Origin: Ferrovibrio sp036381655
Lineage (GTDB): Bacteria; Pseudomonadota; Alphaproteobacteria; Ferrovibrionales; Ferrovibrionaceae
NCBI RefSeq assembly: GCF_036381655.1
Contig: NZ_DASVCJ010000040.1
Coordinates: forward strand, 62,001-126,000
Direction: 5' to 3'
Length of the DNA stretch: 64,000 nucleotides
Positions 53,030-60,688 of this stretch are shown piece after piece (positions within the stretch are counted from its first letter, which is position 1; the number at the start of each line of letters is the position of its first letter). The notes under the pieces were generated by a model. It saw nothing but the letters and a program-made list of their open reading frames with translations, searched no databases and had not been told where the DNA came from. The position numbers were made by a program, and so were the translations under genes.

Positions 53030-53045
53030 TGTTTCACGTGAAACA
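53030..53045. other. parS site 6, intergenic (perfect)
   Basis: Perfect TGTTTCACGTGAAACA between mnmG and the LysE-family gene, 157 bases from site 5. Last of six sites within 2.95 kb. Confidence 0.95.
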
Positions 53046-53128
53046 CCCTGCAAAGAGCCGTATGTACCTGTTTTGTTCAAGATATTTATGCTCCTAAACA
53101 CATCGTATAGCCCGGCAGGAACAAACCG

Positions 53129-53746
53129 CTATTTCGCCCGGCTGAACGCCAGCCAGAGCCCGCCGCCCATCAGCACCGCGCCGCTGCAGCGGCTGGCGAG
53201 CCGCAGCCGCCGGGCCGAAACGAACCGGCCCGCCCGCGCCGTCAGCACCGCATAGGCACTGTCGAAGACCAGCGCGCAGGCCATGGCCGTCAGCCCCAGC
53301 AGCAGGATCTGCGGCGCGGCGGCGGCATCGGCGCGGATGAATTGCGGAATGAAGGCGCCGAAGAACAGCAGCGTCTTCGGATTGCTGAGCGTGACGAGGA
53401 AGCCCTGCAGGAAAAAACCGCAGCGCGGCTTCGGCATCGCCGCCGCCGATCCCGCTTCCGCCGCCGGCGCGCGCAGCAATTTCCAGCCGAGCCAGATCAG
53501 ATAGGCCGCGCCCGCCAGCCGCAACCAGTCGAACAGCGCGCCCATCGCCGCGATCACCGCCGCCAGGCCGGCCATGAGGATGCCGATGAAAACCGCAAGG
53601 CCGGCCTGCGTGCCGGCGACATTGGCAAGGCCGGCCCGCAGACCGTGATTGAGGCTGTTGGCGACGATGAGCGTTGCCGTCGGCCCGGGCACGATCACCA
53701 CCGCAAGGCAGGCGGCGAGATAAGCGAGATACAGTTCGACGGGCAT
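53129..53746 (-). CDS. LysE-family amino-acid exporter (RhtB-like)
   Basis: A 205-residue protein with about six hydrophobic helices. The start IVPGPTATLIVANSLNHGLRAGLANVAGTQAGLAVF is the LysE/RhtB signature, with the GPTAxL and G-x-R-A-G motifs. It should export a neutral or basic amino acid or a similar compound from the cytoplasm. It lies beyond the parS cluster, reading toward mnmG. Confidence 0.93.
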   Translation of the reverse strand: MPVELYLAYLAACLAVVIVPGPTATLIVANSLNHGLRAGLANVAGTQAGLAVFIGILMAGLAAVIAAMGALFDWLRLAGAAYLIWLGWKLLRAPAAEAGSAAAMPKPRCGFFLQGFLVTLSNPKTLLFFGAFIPQFIRADAAAAPQILLLGLTAMACALVFDSAYAVLTARAGRFVSARRLRLASRCSGAVLMGGGLWLAFSRAK

Positions 53747-53887
53747 GGCTCCCCCCTTTTTTGCGGCCGGCCGAGAGTGATCGCGGGCGCGCGGTTATGC
53801 AAGCGCGCGCTTTGCGCGGTACCGGGCAGGAACCGCGGCGCGATCCAGCGGGTTTTCATTCCGATGCCGACAGCAAGGAGGCCCGCC

Positions 53888-54289
53888 ATGCGCAATGCGT
53901 CCTGGTTCCTGCGCTTTTCCACGCGCACATCGCAGATCGCCGGCTCGTCCTGGACCTTCATGATCGCGGTCGGGCTGGTGCTGGTCTGGGCGCTGAGCGG
54001 CCCGGTCTTCGACTATTCCTCCGACTGGCAGCTCACCATCAACACCGGCACCACCATCGTCACCTTCCTGATGGTGTTCCTGATCCAGAACACGCAGAAC
54101 CGCGATTCCGTCGCCATGCAGCTCAAGCTGGACGAACTGATCCGCACCTCGAAATCGGCGCATAATTACCTGCTCGATATCGAGAAGATGTCGGAAGCCG
54201 AGCTGGAGCGCCTGCGCGTCGCCTTCGGCAAGCTGGCGAAGCATACGCATCAGGCGGAGTCCGGAGCCGAAGGCCGCGGAGGCCGCTGA
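53888..54289 (+). CDS. Low-affinity iron permease family protein
   Basis: A 133-residue protein with two hydrophobic helices (WTFMIAVGLVLVWALSGPVFDYS and TIVTFLMVFLIQNTQNRDS) and a soluble tail (MQLKLDELIRTSKSAHNYLLDIEKMSEAELERL). The LIQNTQNRD and KLDELIRT motifs are diagnostic of the bacterial Iron_permease family related to yeast Fet4; actual iron transport by bacterial members is unproven. AGGAGG precedes the ATG. Followed by topoisomerase IB with 1 base between stop and start. Confidence 0.9.
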   Translation: MRNASWFLRFSTRTSQIAGSSWTFMIAVGLVLVWALSGPVFDYSSDWQLTINTGTTIVTFLMVFLIQNTQNRDSVAMQLKLDELIRTSKSAHNYLLDIEKMSEAELERLRVAFGKLAKHTHQAESGAEGRGGR

Positions 54290-54290
54290 C

Positions 54291-55388
54291 TTGGGCCGCG
54301 CCCGTCCGCGCCAGGCCGGGCATGCCGCCGCCAGGCGGGCCGGCCTGGTGCATGTCTCCGATGCGGCGCCGGGCCTGATCCGCCGCCGCGCCGGCAAGGG
54401 CTTCGCCTATCTCGACGATGAAGGCCGCGCAGTCCGCGCCGCCGCGACCCTGGAACGCATCCGCAAGCTGGCGATCCCGCCGGCCTGGAGCGAGGTCTGG
54501 ATCTGCCGCGATCCGCAGGGCCATCTACAGGCGACCGGGCGCGATGCCCGGGGGCGCAAGCAATACATCTATCATCCGGAATTCCGCGCCCAGCGCGAGG
54601 CGACGAAATACCACGGCATCGCCGCCTTCGCCCGCCGCCTGCCGGCGCTGCGCCGGCGGCTCGCCGAGGACATGGCGCGGCCCGGCCTGCCGCGCGAAAA
54701 GGTGCTGGCCACGGTGGTGCATCTGCTGGAGACGACGCTGATCCGCATCGGCAATGCCGATTACGCCCGCCAGAATGACAGCTACGGCATCACGACTTTG
54801 CAGGACGAGCATGTCGCGGTGCATAACGGCGGCGGCGAGCTGCGCTTCCGCTTCACCGGCAAGAGCGGACGCTCCTGGCGCCTGCGGCTGCGCGACCGCC
54901 GGGTGACGCGCATCGTCAAGGCCTGCCAGGACCTGCCGGGCCAGCACCTGTTCCAGTATATCGACGCGGCGGGCGAACAGCGCAGCGTCACCTCCTCCGA
55001 CGTCAACGCCTATCTGCGCGCGGTCGCCGGCGATGCCGTCACCGCCAAGGATTTCCGCACCTGGGGCGGCACGCTGCTGGCCGCCCTGGCCTTGCAGGCC
55101 TTCCCGGCGCCGGCGAGCAAGGCGGCGGCCCGGCGCAATCTGCGCGCCGCCATCGACCTGGTCGGCGGCCGGCTCGGCAACACGCCGACGATCTGCCGCA
55201 AATGCTACATCCATCCGGCGGTGATCAGCGCCTATGAGCGCGGCGCGCACCGCCTGCGCATCCGCGCCACCGGCGGCACGGCGCTGCGGCCGGAAGAAGC
55301 TGCCGTGCTGGCGCTGCTGGAAGGCGGGCGCGTCAGTAGGCGAGATCGAGCAGCACGCTTGCGACGGCGAACATCTGCACGCCGTTGA
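54291..55388 (+). CDS. DNA topoisomerase IB, bacterial type
   Basis: A 365-residue poxvirus-like type IB topoisomerase. Conserved stretches: AIPPAWSEVWICRDPQGHLQATGRDARGRKQYIYHPEFR, ETTLIRIGNADYARQNDSYGITTL, KDFRTWGGTLLAA and the Tyr nucleophile in CRKCYIHPAVI. The Arg, Lys and His catalytic residues are also present (GRKQY, FTGKSG, FRTWG). It relaxes supercoils in both directions. It starts with TTG at 54291 right after the iron-permease stop. The C-terminal basic tail (SRRDRAARLRRRTSARR) is encoded in the region overlapping a convergent gene. Confidence 0.93.
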   Translation: MGRARPRQAGHAAARRAGLVHVSDAAPGLIRRRAGKGFAYLDDEGRAVRAAATLERIRKLAIPPAWSEVWICRDPQGHLQATGRDARGRKQYIYHPEFRAQREATKYHGIAAFARRLPALRRRLAEDMARPGLPREKVLATVVHLLETTLIRIGNADYARQNDSYGITTLQDEHVAVHNGGGELRFRFTGKSGRSWRLRLRDRRVTRIVKACQDLPGQHLFQYIDAAGEQRSVTSSDVNAYLRAVAGDAVTAKDFRTWGGTLLAALALQAFPAPASKAAARRNLRAAIDLVGGRLGNTPTICRKCYIHPAVISAYERGAHRLRIRATGGTALRPEEAAVLALLEGGRVSRRDRAARLRRRTSARR

Positions 55389-55764
55389 TCGCCATGCTCA
55401 GGCGATGCAGCTTGCGGAATTTCGGCCGCGCATCGTCCTCGCCCCAGCGCACCGCGTCATGCAGGCTGTGCATGCGCGGCATCAGCCCCTGATGCACGAA
55501 GGCCGCCAGCACCGCGACGAAGCCCATGGTGCCGGCGAGAATGTTGTCCTGCAGCGCCACCAGGGCCAGCGCCGCCAGCGTCGCCATGCCGGCGATCACC
55601 ATGTAATAGAGCGATAGCAACGCGCGGATGAATTTCAGCGCCGGCAGCGGGTCGAGCTTGAGGAAGACCATCGGAGTGATCAGGAAGGTATGGAACAGCA
55701 TCGCGCCGAGCAGCAGCCCGGTGGCGAAGACGGCGACGATGATCAAGATTCCTTCGACGTACAT
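55333..55764 (-). CDS. DUF4149 (TMEM205-like) membrane protein
   Basis: A 143-residue protein with four hydrophobic segments (ILIIVAVFATGLLLGAMLFHTFLITP, LSLYYMVIAGMATLAALALVAL, ILAGTMGFVAVLAAFVHQGLMP, MAINGVQMFAVASVLLDLAY). FHTFLITPMVFLKLDP and FRKLHRLSMAINGVQM fit DUF4149. Function unknown. Its 3' end overlaps the 3' end of the topoisomerase gene by 56 bases on the opposite strand. Confidence 0.85.
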   Translation of the reverse strand: MYVEGILIIVAVFATGLLLGAMLFHTFLITPMVFLKLDPLPALKFIRALLSLYYMVIAGMATLAALALVALQDNILAGTMGFVAVLAAFVHQGLMPRMHSLHDAVRWGEDDARPKFRKLHRLSMAINGVQMFAVASVLLDLAY

Positions 55765-56037
55765 GCCCTCTATCCGGCGGCATTATACAAATTTAGCCGC
55801 CGTGCAAGACCCCCTTAGCCGGGACCGCGCGCAGCTTCCCGAGCGAAAGCGCGCCATCCGCGCCATTTTGCCGGCAGCGGGCAAGGAGAGCGGTGGCAAT
55901 GCTAAGACCAAACCCGCCGCGGTAGCAGAAAACGGCACCGGACGCGGCGGGATGGACGCTGGCATGAAAGTGCACCCGGACAATTCCGCCGCGGCGCGGC
56001 GATTGACCAAAACCGCGCCGTTGCGCATCGTCGCGCC

Positions 56038-56844
56038 ATGACCGAGACCACGACCGCCACGCTCGCCCGCATCGTCCGCTTCCCCGTCAAGGGATTGACC
56101 GCACAGCCGCTCGACCAGGCCCTGCTCGCGCCGGACCGGCCGCTTCCCGGCGATCGCCGCTTCGCCCTGGCCCATGGCGCCTCGGCCTTCGATCCGGCGC
56201 AGCCCGCCTATCAGAAGAAGGGGCATTTCCTCACCTGGGTGCGCAATCCGCGGCTGGCCGCCCTGCATTGCAGCTTCGATCCGGCGGGCCAGCGCATCAC
56301 CGTCGCCGATCCGGAGCCCGAAACCTCGGATGACGGCATCGACAATGCCGACCTGACCACGCCGTCCGGGCGCGCGGCGCTGGAAAAGCTGGTGCTGCGC
56401 CTGCTCGGCGAGGAAACCCGCGGCAGCGTGCGCGTCGCCGCGGCGCCAGACGTGTGGTTCACCGACAAGCAGCAGCCGTATATCTCGATCCAGAACGCGG
56501 CGACCATGGCCGATCTCGGCCGGCATCTCGGCCCGACGCATGGCGGCGCGCCGGCCGACTGGCGCCGCTTCCGCGCCAATCTGCTGCTCGACGGCTTCCC
56601 GGCCTGGGCCGAACTGGGCTGGATCGGCAAGCGGCTGCACATCGGCGAGGCGGTGCTGGAAGTGGCCGAAACCATCGGCCGCTGCGCCGCCACGCATGTC
56701 AATCCCGACACCGCCGAACTGGACGAGGACGTGCTCGGCGCGCTGCGCCGCCAATACGGCCATACGCAATGCGGCGTCTATGCCCGCGTCGTCCAGGGCG
56801 GCACGATCCGGCGCGGCGATGCCGTCGGCCTGGCCGATGCGTGA
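56038..56844 (+). CDS. MOSC-domain protein
   Basis: A 268-residue protein with an N-terminal beta-barrel-type domain (IVRFPVKGLTAQPLDQALLAPDRPLPGDRRFAL) and a C-terminal MOSC domain containing RRFRANLLLDG and the conserved Cys of TIGRCAATHVNPDTAELDEDVLGALRRQYGHTQCGVYARV. MOSC proteins such as YcbX and mARC carry molybdenum cofactor and reduce N-hydroxylated compounds; the Cys would bind molybdenum. It is the first of a MOSC-GNAT pair. Confidence 0.92.
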   Translation: MTETTTATLARIVRFPVKGLTAQPLDQALLAPDRPLPGDRRFALAHGASAFDPAQPAYQKKGHFLTWVRNPRLAALHCSFDPAGQRITVADPEPETSDDGIDNADLTTPSGRAALEKLVLRLLGEETRGSVRVAAAPDVWFTDKQQPYISIQNAATMADLGRHLGPTHGGAPADWRRFRANLLLDGFPAWAELGWIGKRLHIGEAVLEVAETIGRCAATHVNPDTAELDEDVLGALRRQYGHTQCGVYARVVQGGTIRRGDAVGLADA

Positions 56845-56853
56845 CGCCGGCGC

Positions 56854-57354
56854 GTGAGACGGATCCGCCTCGCCACCCCTGCCGATATTCCGGCCCTGCC
56901 CGGGATCGAGCAGTCGGCGGGCGAGGCCTTCCGCGCCACCGCGCATGCCTGGGTCGCCGACGAGCCGAACCTGGCCGCCGAGGCCTATCCGCCGCTGATC
57001 GCCGCCGGCCGGGTCTGGGTCGCCGAGACCGATGGCGGCCTGGCCGGCTTTCTCCATGCCTGGCCCGCGGCGGACGGCGATTTCCATATCTGGGAATTGG
57101 CGGTGCGGCTGCCATGGCAGCGGCGCGGCTTCGGCCGGGCGCTGATCGACACGGCACGGCGCCAGGCCCTGGCGCAGGGCTGCACCGCCCTGACGCTCAC
57201 CACCTTCCGCGACGTGGCGTTCAACGCCCCCTATTACAAGGGCCTCGGCTTCGCCATCCTGACCGATCCGCCGCCGCGCCTGGCGGCCATTCTCGCCGCG
57301 GAGGCCGCGCGCGGCCTGACCAGCCGCTGCGCCATGCGCGCGGCGCTGTCCTGA
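56854..57354 (+). CDS. GNAT-family N-acetyltransferase
   Basis: A 166-residue acetyltransferase. The start is IRLATPADIPALPGIEQSAGEAFR, and the acetyl-CoA loop is LAVRLPWQRRGFGRALIDTARRQAL (R-x-x-G-x-G/A). The last strand region is NAPYYKGLGF. The GTG at 56854 follows the MOSC stop by 9 bases. Substrate unknown. Confidence 0.92.
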   Translation: MRRIRLATPADIPALPGIEQSAGEAFRATAHAWVADEPNLAAEAYPPLIAAGRVWVAETDGGLAGFLHAWPAADGDFHIWELAVRLPWQRRGFGRALIDTARRQALAQGCTALTLTTFRDVAFNAPYYKGLGFAILTDPPPRLAAILAAEAARGLTSRCAMRAALS

Positions 57355-57384
57355 GCAGCGCGGATGACGGCGCGGAATTCGCAA

Positions 57385-57417
57385 AAAAGTCACATTAAAA
57401 GTCACACGAAAAGTCAC
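57385..57417. repeat. Three 12-bp direct repeats upstream of the PepSY gene
   Basis: Units AAAAGTCAC plus three variable bases start at 57385, 57397 and 57409, an exact 12-base period. They lie about 80 bases before the PepSY-protein start, where a response regulator site could be placed. The surrounding DNA is GC-rich, so this AT-rich array is conspicuous. Confidence 0.7.
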
Positions 57418-57495
57418 GGCCGCGCCGACACGGTGCCGCAGCTATTGTGTTGAAGGATCGTCGTCCGATCCCATTTACCGGTGACCTGCCTCGCG

Positions 57496-57840
57496 ATGAA
57501 CCGCTTCGCCGCTCTCATTCTCATGGCTGTTCCAGCCGGCCTTGCCCTGCCGGCCCAGAGCCTGGCGCAGACACAATCCGCGCCGCAATCCGCACAGGCG
57601 GCCTCGCCGCCGCAGCCGCGGCTGGACGCGCCGGGCGGACCGCCGCTCGGCTCGCTGTCGCTGTCGCAGATCATCGTCAAGATCGAGGGCGAGCCGAATT
57701 TCGCCTATGTCAGCCGCCTGGACTGGAAGGACGGCAAATACGCCATCCGGTATGTCACCCGCGACGGCGAGACGCGCGACGAGCTGATCGATCCGCGCAC
57801 CGGGAAGGATACCGGCAAGACGCCGGCCAGCGCGCCCTAG
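57496..57840 (+). CDS. Secreted PepSY-domain-like protein
   Basis: A 114-residue protein with a signal peptide (MNRFAALILMAVPAGLALPAQSLAQ) and a Gln/Pro/Ala-rich linker. The C-terminal 55 residues (SLSLSQIIVKIEGEPNFAYVSRLDWKDGKYAIRYVTRDGETRDELIDPRTGK) match a PepSY unit. Such periplasmic proteins are often controlled by two-component systems and affect proteases or iron reductases. It is alone here. ATG 57496 starts the signal; GTG 57481 is an alternative. Confidence 0.83.
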   Translation: MNRFAALILMAVPAGLALPAQSLAQTQSAPQSAQAASPPQPRLDAPGGPPLGSLSLSQIIVKIEGEPNFAYVSRLDWKDGKYAIRYVTRDGETRDELIDPRTGKDTGKTPASAP

Positions 57841-57880
57841 CTGCAGCCCTGGCCGCAGCCCCGGCGCCGCAGCCCGTCCG

Positions 57881-58477
57881 TTACGCCAGGGCCGTGCCGC
57901 CGCCCGCGCCCGGCGCCGCAGCGCGCTGCGGCCATTCCGCGCGCAGCAGCGCGAAGAGGTCGCAATCGCGCCACTGCCCGCGCACGAAGAAATTCTGCAT
58001 CAGCCGGCCCTCGCGGCGAAAGCCCAGCTTTTCCAGCACCGCATGGCTGCGCGCATTCTCGACATCGGCCAGGGCCGTGATGCGATGCAGTTCCAGAACC
58101 TGGAAGCCGTAATCCAACAGGGCGCGCATCGCCTCCGAGGCATAGCCCCGGCCGCGGATCGCGCCGTCCAGCGAGAAGCCGATATTGCCCTGGCGATGCT
58201 CGGGCGAGGCGATGCTCAGGCGCACCATGCCAATGGCGCGCCGCATAGAGGTTTCCTCGACGGCGAAGACCCAGTCGCGCCCGGACGGATTCTCCGCCTC
58301 CGCCAGCCGCGCGGCGATGAAGCGCGTCACCAGCTCGGGCGTCAGCGCCGGCCCGGGCAGGAAGCGCCAGAAATCCTCCGCCGTGGCGAAGCCCTGGAAC
58401 GCGGCTTCGTCCTCGGCCTTGAAGCCGCGCAGCAGCAGGCGGGCGGTACGCAATTCGGGGAAAGCGGATGCATGCAT
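57881..58477 (-). CDS. RimJ/RimL-like GNAT acetyltransferase
   Basis: A 198-residue protein with the RimJ-type start LRTARLLLRGFKAEDEAAFQGFAT, central GNIGFSLDGAIRGRGYASEAMRALLDYGF (acetyl-CoA binding) and ENARSHAVLEKLGFRREG near the C-terminus. It acetylates an N-terminal or side-chain amine, as in ribosomal protein or spermidine acetyltransferases; the substrate is unknown. It is just downstream of mnmE (16 bases) on the same strand and may be co-transcribed. Confidence 0.93.
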   Translation of the reverse strand: MHASAFPELRTARLLLRGFKAEDEAAFQGFATAEDFWRFLPGPALTPELVTRFIAARLAEAENPSGRDWVFAVEETSMRRAIGMVRLSIASPEHRQGNIGFSLDGAIRGRGYASEAMRALLDYGFQVLELHRITALADVENARSHAVLEKLGFRREGRLMQNFFVRGQWRDCDLFALLRAEWPQRAAAPGAGGGTALA

Positions 58478-58493
58478 GTCCGGTGCCGCCTCG

Positions 58494-59846
58494 TCACTTC
58501 CCGATGCAGAAATCGCGGAAGATCACATCGAGCAGATCCTCCACCTCGATGCGGCCGGTGATGCGGCCGAGCGCGCGCGCCGCCAGCCGCACATCCTCGG
58601 CGGCGAGTTCCGCCGCGGAGGTATCGGCCAGAAAGCGGTCGAGCGAAGCGACGCAATCCTGCAGCGCCAGGCGATGGCGCTCGCGCGTCAGGCTCGCGCC
58701 GGCGCCGCCGCCAAGCCGCGCCGTCACCGCTTCCTGCAAGGCCGCGAGCAGGTCGGTCATGCCGGCGCCGGTCTTCACGGACAGCCTGATCGGCGCGCGG
58801 CCGGCAAAGGCCAGATCCGGCGGCAGGTCGGGCGCCGCATCCACCTTGTTGACGACGACGATGGCATTCTCGTCGATCAGGGCCGCCGTCTCCTCGGCCA
58901 GCGTCTCGCGCAGCCGTGCGGCATCCAGCACGACGAGTTTCAGATCGGCACCCTCGGCGCGCTTCAGGGCGCGGTGGATGCCTTCGCGCTCGATGCGGTC
59001 GGCGGCGGTCTCGTCCTTGGCGCGCAGCCCGGCGGTATCGGCCAGCACGACGGGATAGCCGCCGAGATCGAGATGCGCCTCGATCACGTCGCGCGTCGTG
59101 CCGGGAATCTCCGAGACGATCGCCACATCGCGCCGCGCCAGGGCGTTCAGCAACGACGACTTGCCGACATTCGGCGCGCCGAGGATCGCCACCATCAGGC
59201 CCTCGCGCAGAATCTCGCCGCGGCGGTTGTCGGCCAGATGTCCGGCGATCTCCTCGCGCAGCCGGGCGATCTGCGGCTTCACCTCGGCCGCCACGCCTTC
59301 GGGCAGATCCTCGTCGGGGAAATCGATCTCGGCCTCGAGATGCGCCAGCGCATGCGTCAGGCGGTTGCGCCAGCCCTCGTAGAGATTGCCCAGGGCGCCC
59401 TGCATCTGCTGCAGGGCCTGGCGGCGCTGCGCTTCGGTCTCGGCATTGATTAGATCGCCCAGCGCCTCGGCCTGCGTCAGATCGAAGCGGCCATGCTCGA
59501 AGGCGCGGCGGCTGAACTCGCCGGGCTCGGCCAGGCGCAGGCCGGGCAGCTTCGCCAGGGCGTCGAACAAGGCCGCCAGCACGGCGCGGCCGCCATGCAC
59601 ATGCAGTTCGGCGACATCCTCGCCGGTGAAGCTGTGCGGCTTCTCGAACCACAGCACCAGCGCCTCGTCGATCAGCACGCCGTCCGCGTCCCTGAGGCGG
59701 CGCAGGCTGGCGGTGCGCGGCTTGGGCAGATCGCGGCCGGTCAGCGCCAGCACGGCATCGGCGGCCTGCGGGCCGCTGAGGCGGATCACCGCCACGCCGG
59801 CCCGGCCCGGCGCGGAAGACAGCGCGTAGATGGTCTGCGGAGTCAT
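58494..59846 (-). CDS. mnmE: tRNA modification GTPase MnmE
   Basis: A 450-residue GTPase with an N-terminal formyl-THF-binding domain (TIYALSSAPGRAGVAVIRLSGPQA) and an inserted G domain: G1 GAPNVGKSSLLN, G2 GTTRDVI, G3 DTAGLRA, G4 NKVD. The C-terminal CIGK motif is present. With MnmG it installs the 5-carboxymethylaminomethyl group at U34. ATG 59846 is used; an upstream TTG gives two more residues. It is not adjacent to mnmG. Confidence 0.97.
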   Translation of the reverse strand: MTPQTIYALSSAPGRAGVAVIRLSGPQAADAVLALTGRDLPKPRTASLRRLRDADGVLIDEALVLWFEKPHSFTGEDVAELHVHGGRAVLAALFDALAKLPGLRLAEPGEFSRRAFEHGRFDLTQAEALGDLINAETEAQRRQALQQMQGALGNLYEGWRNRLTHALAHLEAEIDFPDEDLPEGVAAEVKPQIARLREEIAGHLADNRRGEILREGLMVAILGAPNVGKSSLLNALARRDVAIVSEIPGTTRDVIEAHLDLGGYPVVLADTAGLRAKDETAADRIEREGIHRALKRAEGADLKLVVLDAARLRETLAEETAALIDENAIVVVNKVDAAPDLPPDLAFAGRAPIRLSVKTGAGMTDLLAALQEAVTARLGGGAGASLTRERHRLALQDCVASLDRFLADTSAAELAAEDVRLAARALGRITGRIEVEDLLDVIFRDFCIGK

Positions 59847-59913
59847 CGCCAAAGCCCGAGCGCACCTTCGGTCATTCGTCCTCCCCCTTGCGCGGACGGC
59901 CGGGCCGGATGCT

Positions 59914-59945
59914 CGGGCTTGGCCCGGGCATGACGAGGCAGGGAA
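59914..59945. repeat. Dispersed GGCCCGGGCATGACGA element
   Basis: The 16-mer GGCCCGGGCATGACGA at 59921-59936 is repeated exactly at 33272-33287, also intergenic. It lies upstream of mnmE. Related GC-rich ends with GCATGACG occur at 48424-48432 and, inverted, at 16488-16495. It looks like the end of a dispersed intergenic repeat. Confidence 0.6.
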
Positions 59946-59961
59946 ATGGAGAGGCTGGCCG

Positions 59962-60339
59962 TCACTTCTTCTTCGCGGAATGATCAGGGCCGTCTTCGGG
60001 TTGCAGCATCAGGCGGGCGACCCGGCCGCCATTCTTCACATGCACCTCCAGGATTTCGTCGATATCGGCGAAGGTCTCGGCGCGGTACCAGATGCCGTCG
60101 GGATAGATCACGACGGTCGGGCCCAGTTCGCAGCGCTCCAGGCAGCCGGCATTGTTGACCCGCACGCCGTCGGCGAGGTCGAGGCCGAGTTCCTTGGCGC
60201 GGGCCTTCATGTAATTGCGCAGCTTTTCCGAACCCTTGCGGGCGCAGGAGCCGCGCGGATGGTTCTCCGGGCGCTCGTTGGTGCAGACGAAGATATGGGC
60301 GCGGTAGAACGGCTTGGGATCGCCGGGCAAGGCTGTCAT
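59962..60339 (-). CDS. Thioredoxin-like [2Fe-2S] ferredoxin
   Basis: A 125-residue protein with the thioredoxin-like ferredoxin fold. The [2Fe-2S] ligands are Cys in IFVCTNERP, GSCARKG, and NNAGCLERCELGP (the C-x7-13-C and C-x3-C pattern). Unlike NuoE, it is a stand-alone domain. The C-terminal Lys-rich end may be flexible. It likely shuttles electrons; its partner is unknown. Another small gene of the same direction lies upstream, 37 bases away. Confidence 0.92.
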   Translation of the reverse strand: MTALPGDPKPFYRAHIFVCTNERPENHPRGSCARKGSEKLRNYMKARAKELGLDLADGVRVNNAGCLERCELGPTVVIYPDGIWYRAETFADIDEILEVHVKNGGRVARLMLQPEDGPDHSAKKK

Positions 60340-60376
60340 GGGCGGGCTGCTTTCACTGGAACCTATTCGAATACCG

Positions 60377-60631
60377 TCACTTCTTCTTATCTGACGCGCC
60401 GCCCGCGCCGGGAAACTGGCTGAAGAAGAATTTCTGGATCTGCTCCAGGTTCTGCAGGCCCAGCGGCGCCCAGGTCTTGAGCAGGGTTTCCGGGTCCATG
60501 GCGTTGAGCGACGACATCACGCGGTCCTGCATCTGCTGCATCACCGCCGATTGCAGCGGCTGGACATCCGGCAGGCCGAGAAAGGCGCGGGCTTCTTCTG
60601 GCGTGCAATCGACATTGACTGTTATTTTCAT
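60377..60631 (-). CDS. DUF6489-type small protein (84 aa)
   Basis: An 84-residue protein starting MKITVNVDCTPEEARAFLGLPDVQPLQ, with helix QMQDRVMSSLNAMDPETLLKTWAPLGLQNLEQIQKFFFSQF. The pattern matches the DUF6489 family of alphaproteobacteria, which has no known function. ATG 60631 begins the beta strand; a longer frame from 60679 lacks support. It diverges from the DUF255 gene and precedes the ferredoxin gene. Confidence 0.83.
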   Translation of the reverse strand: MKITVNVDCTPEEARAFLGLPDVQPLQSAVMQQMQDRVMSSLNAMDPETLLKTWAPLGLQNLEQIQKFFFSQFPGAGGASDKKK

Positions 60632-60688
60632 GGCTGCACCATAGATGGGGTGAAACGCCCGAAATCGACGGCAGGACAAATACCTAGC

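Noticed and set aside
59914..59945. Possible terminator between mnmE and the ferredoxin gene
   Set aside because: The GC-rich repeat lacks a U-run and the same 16-mer occurs elsewhere, so it is treated as a dispersed repeat.
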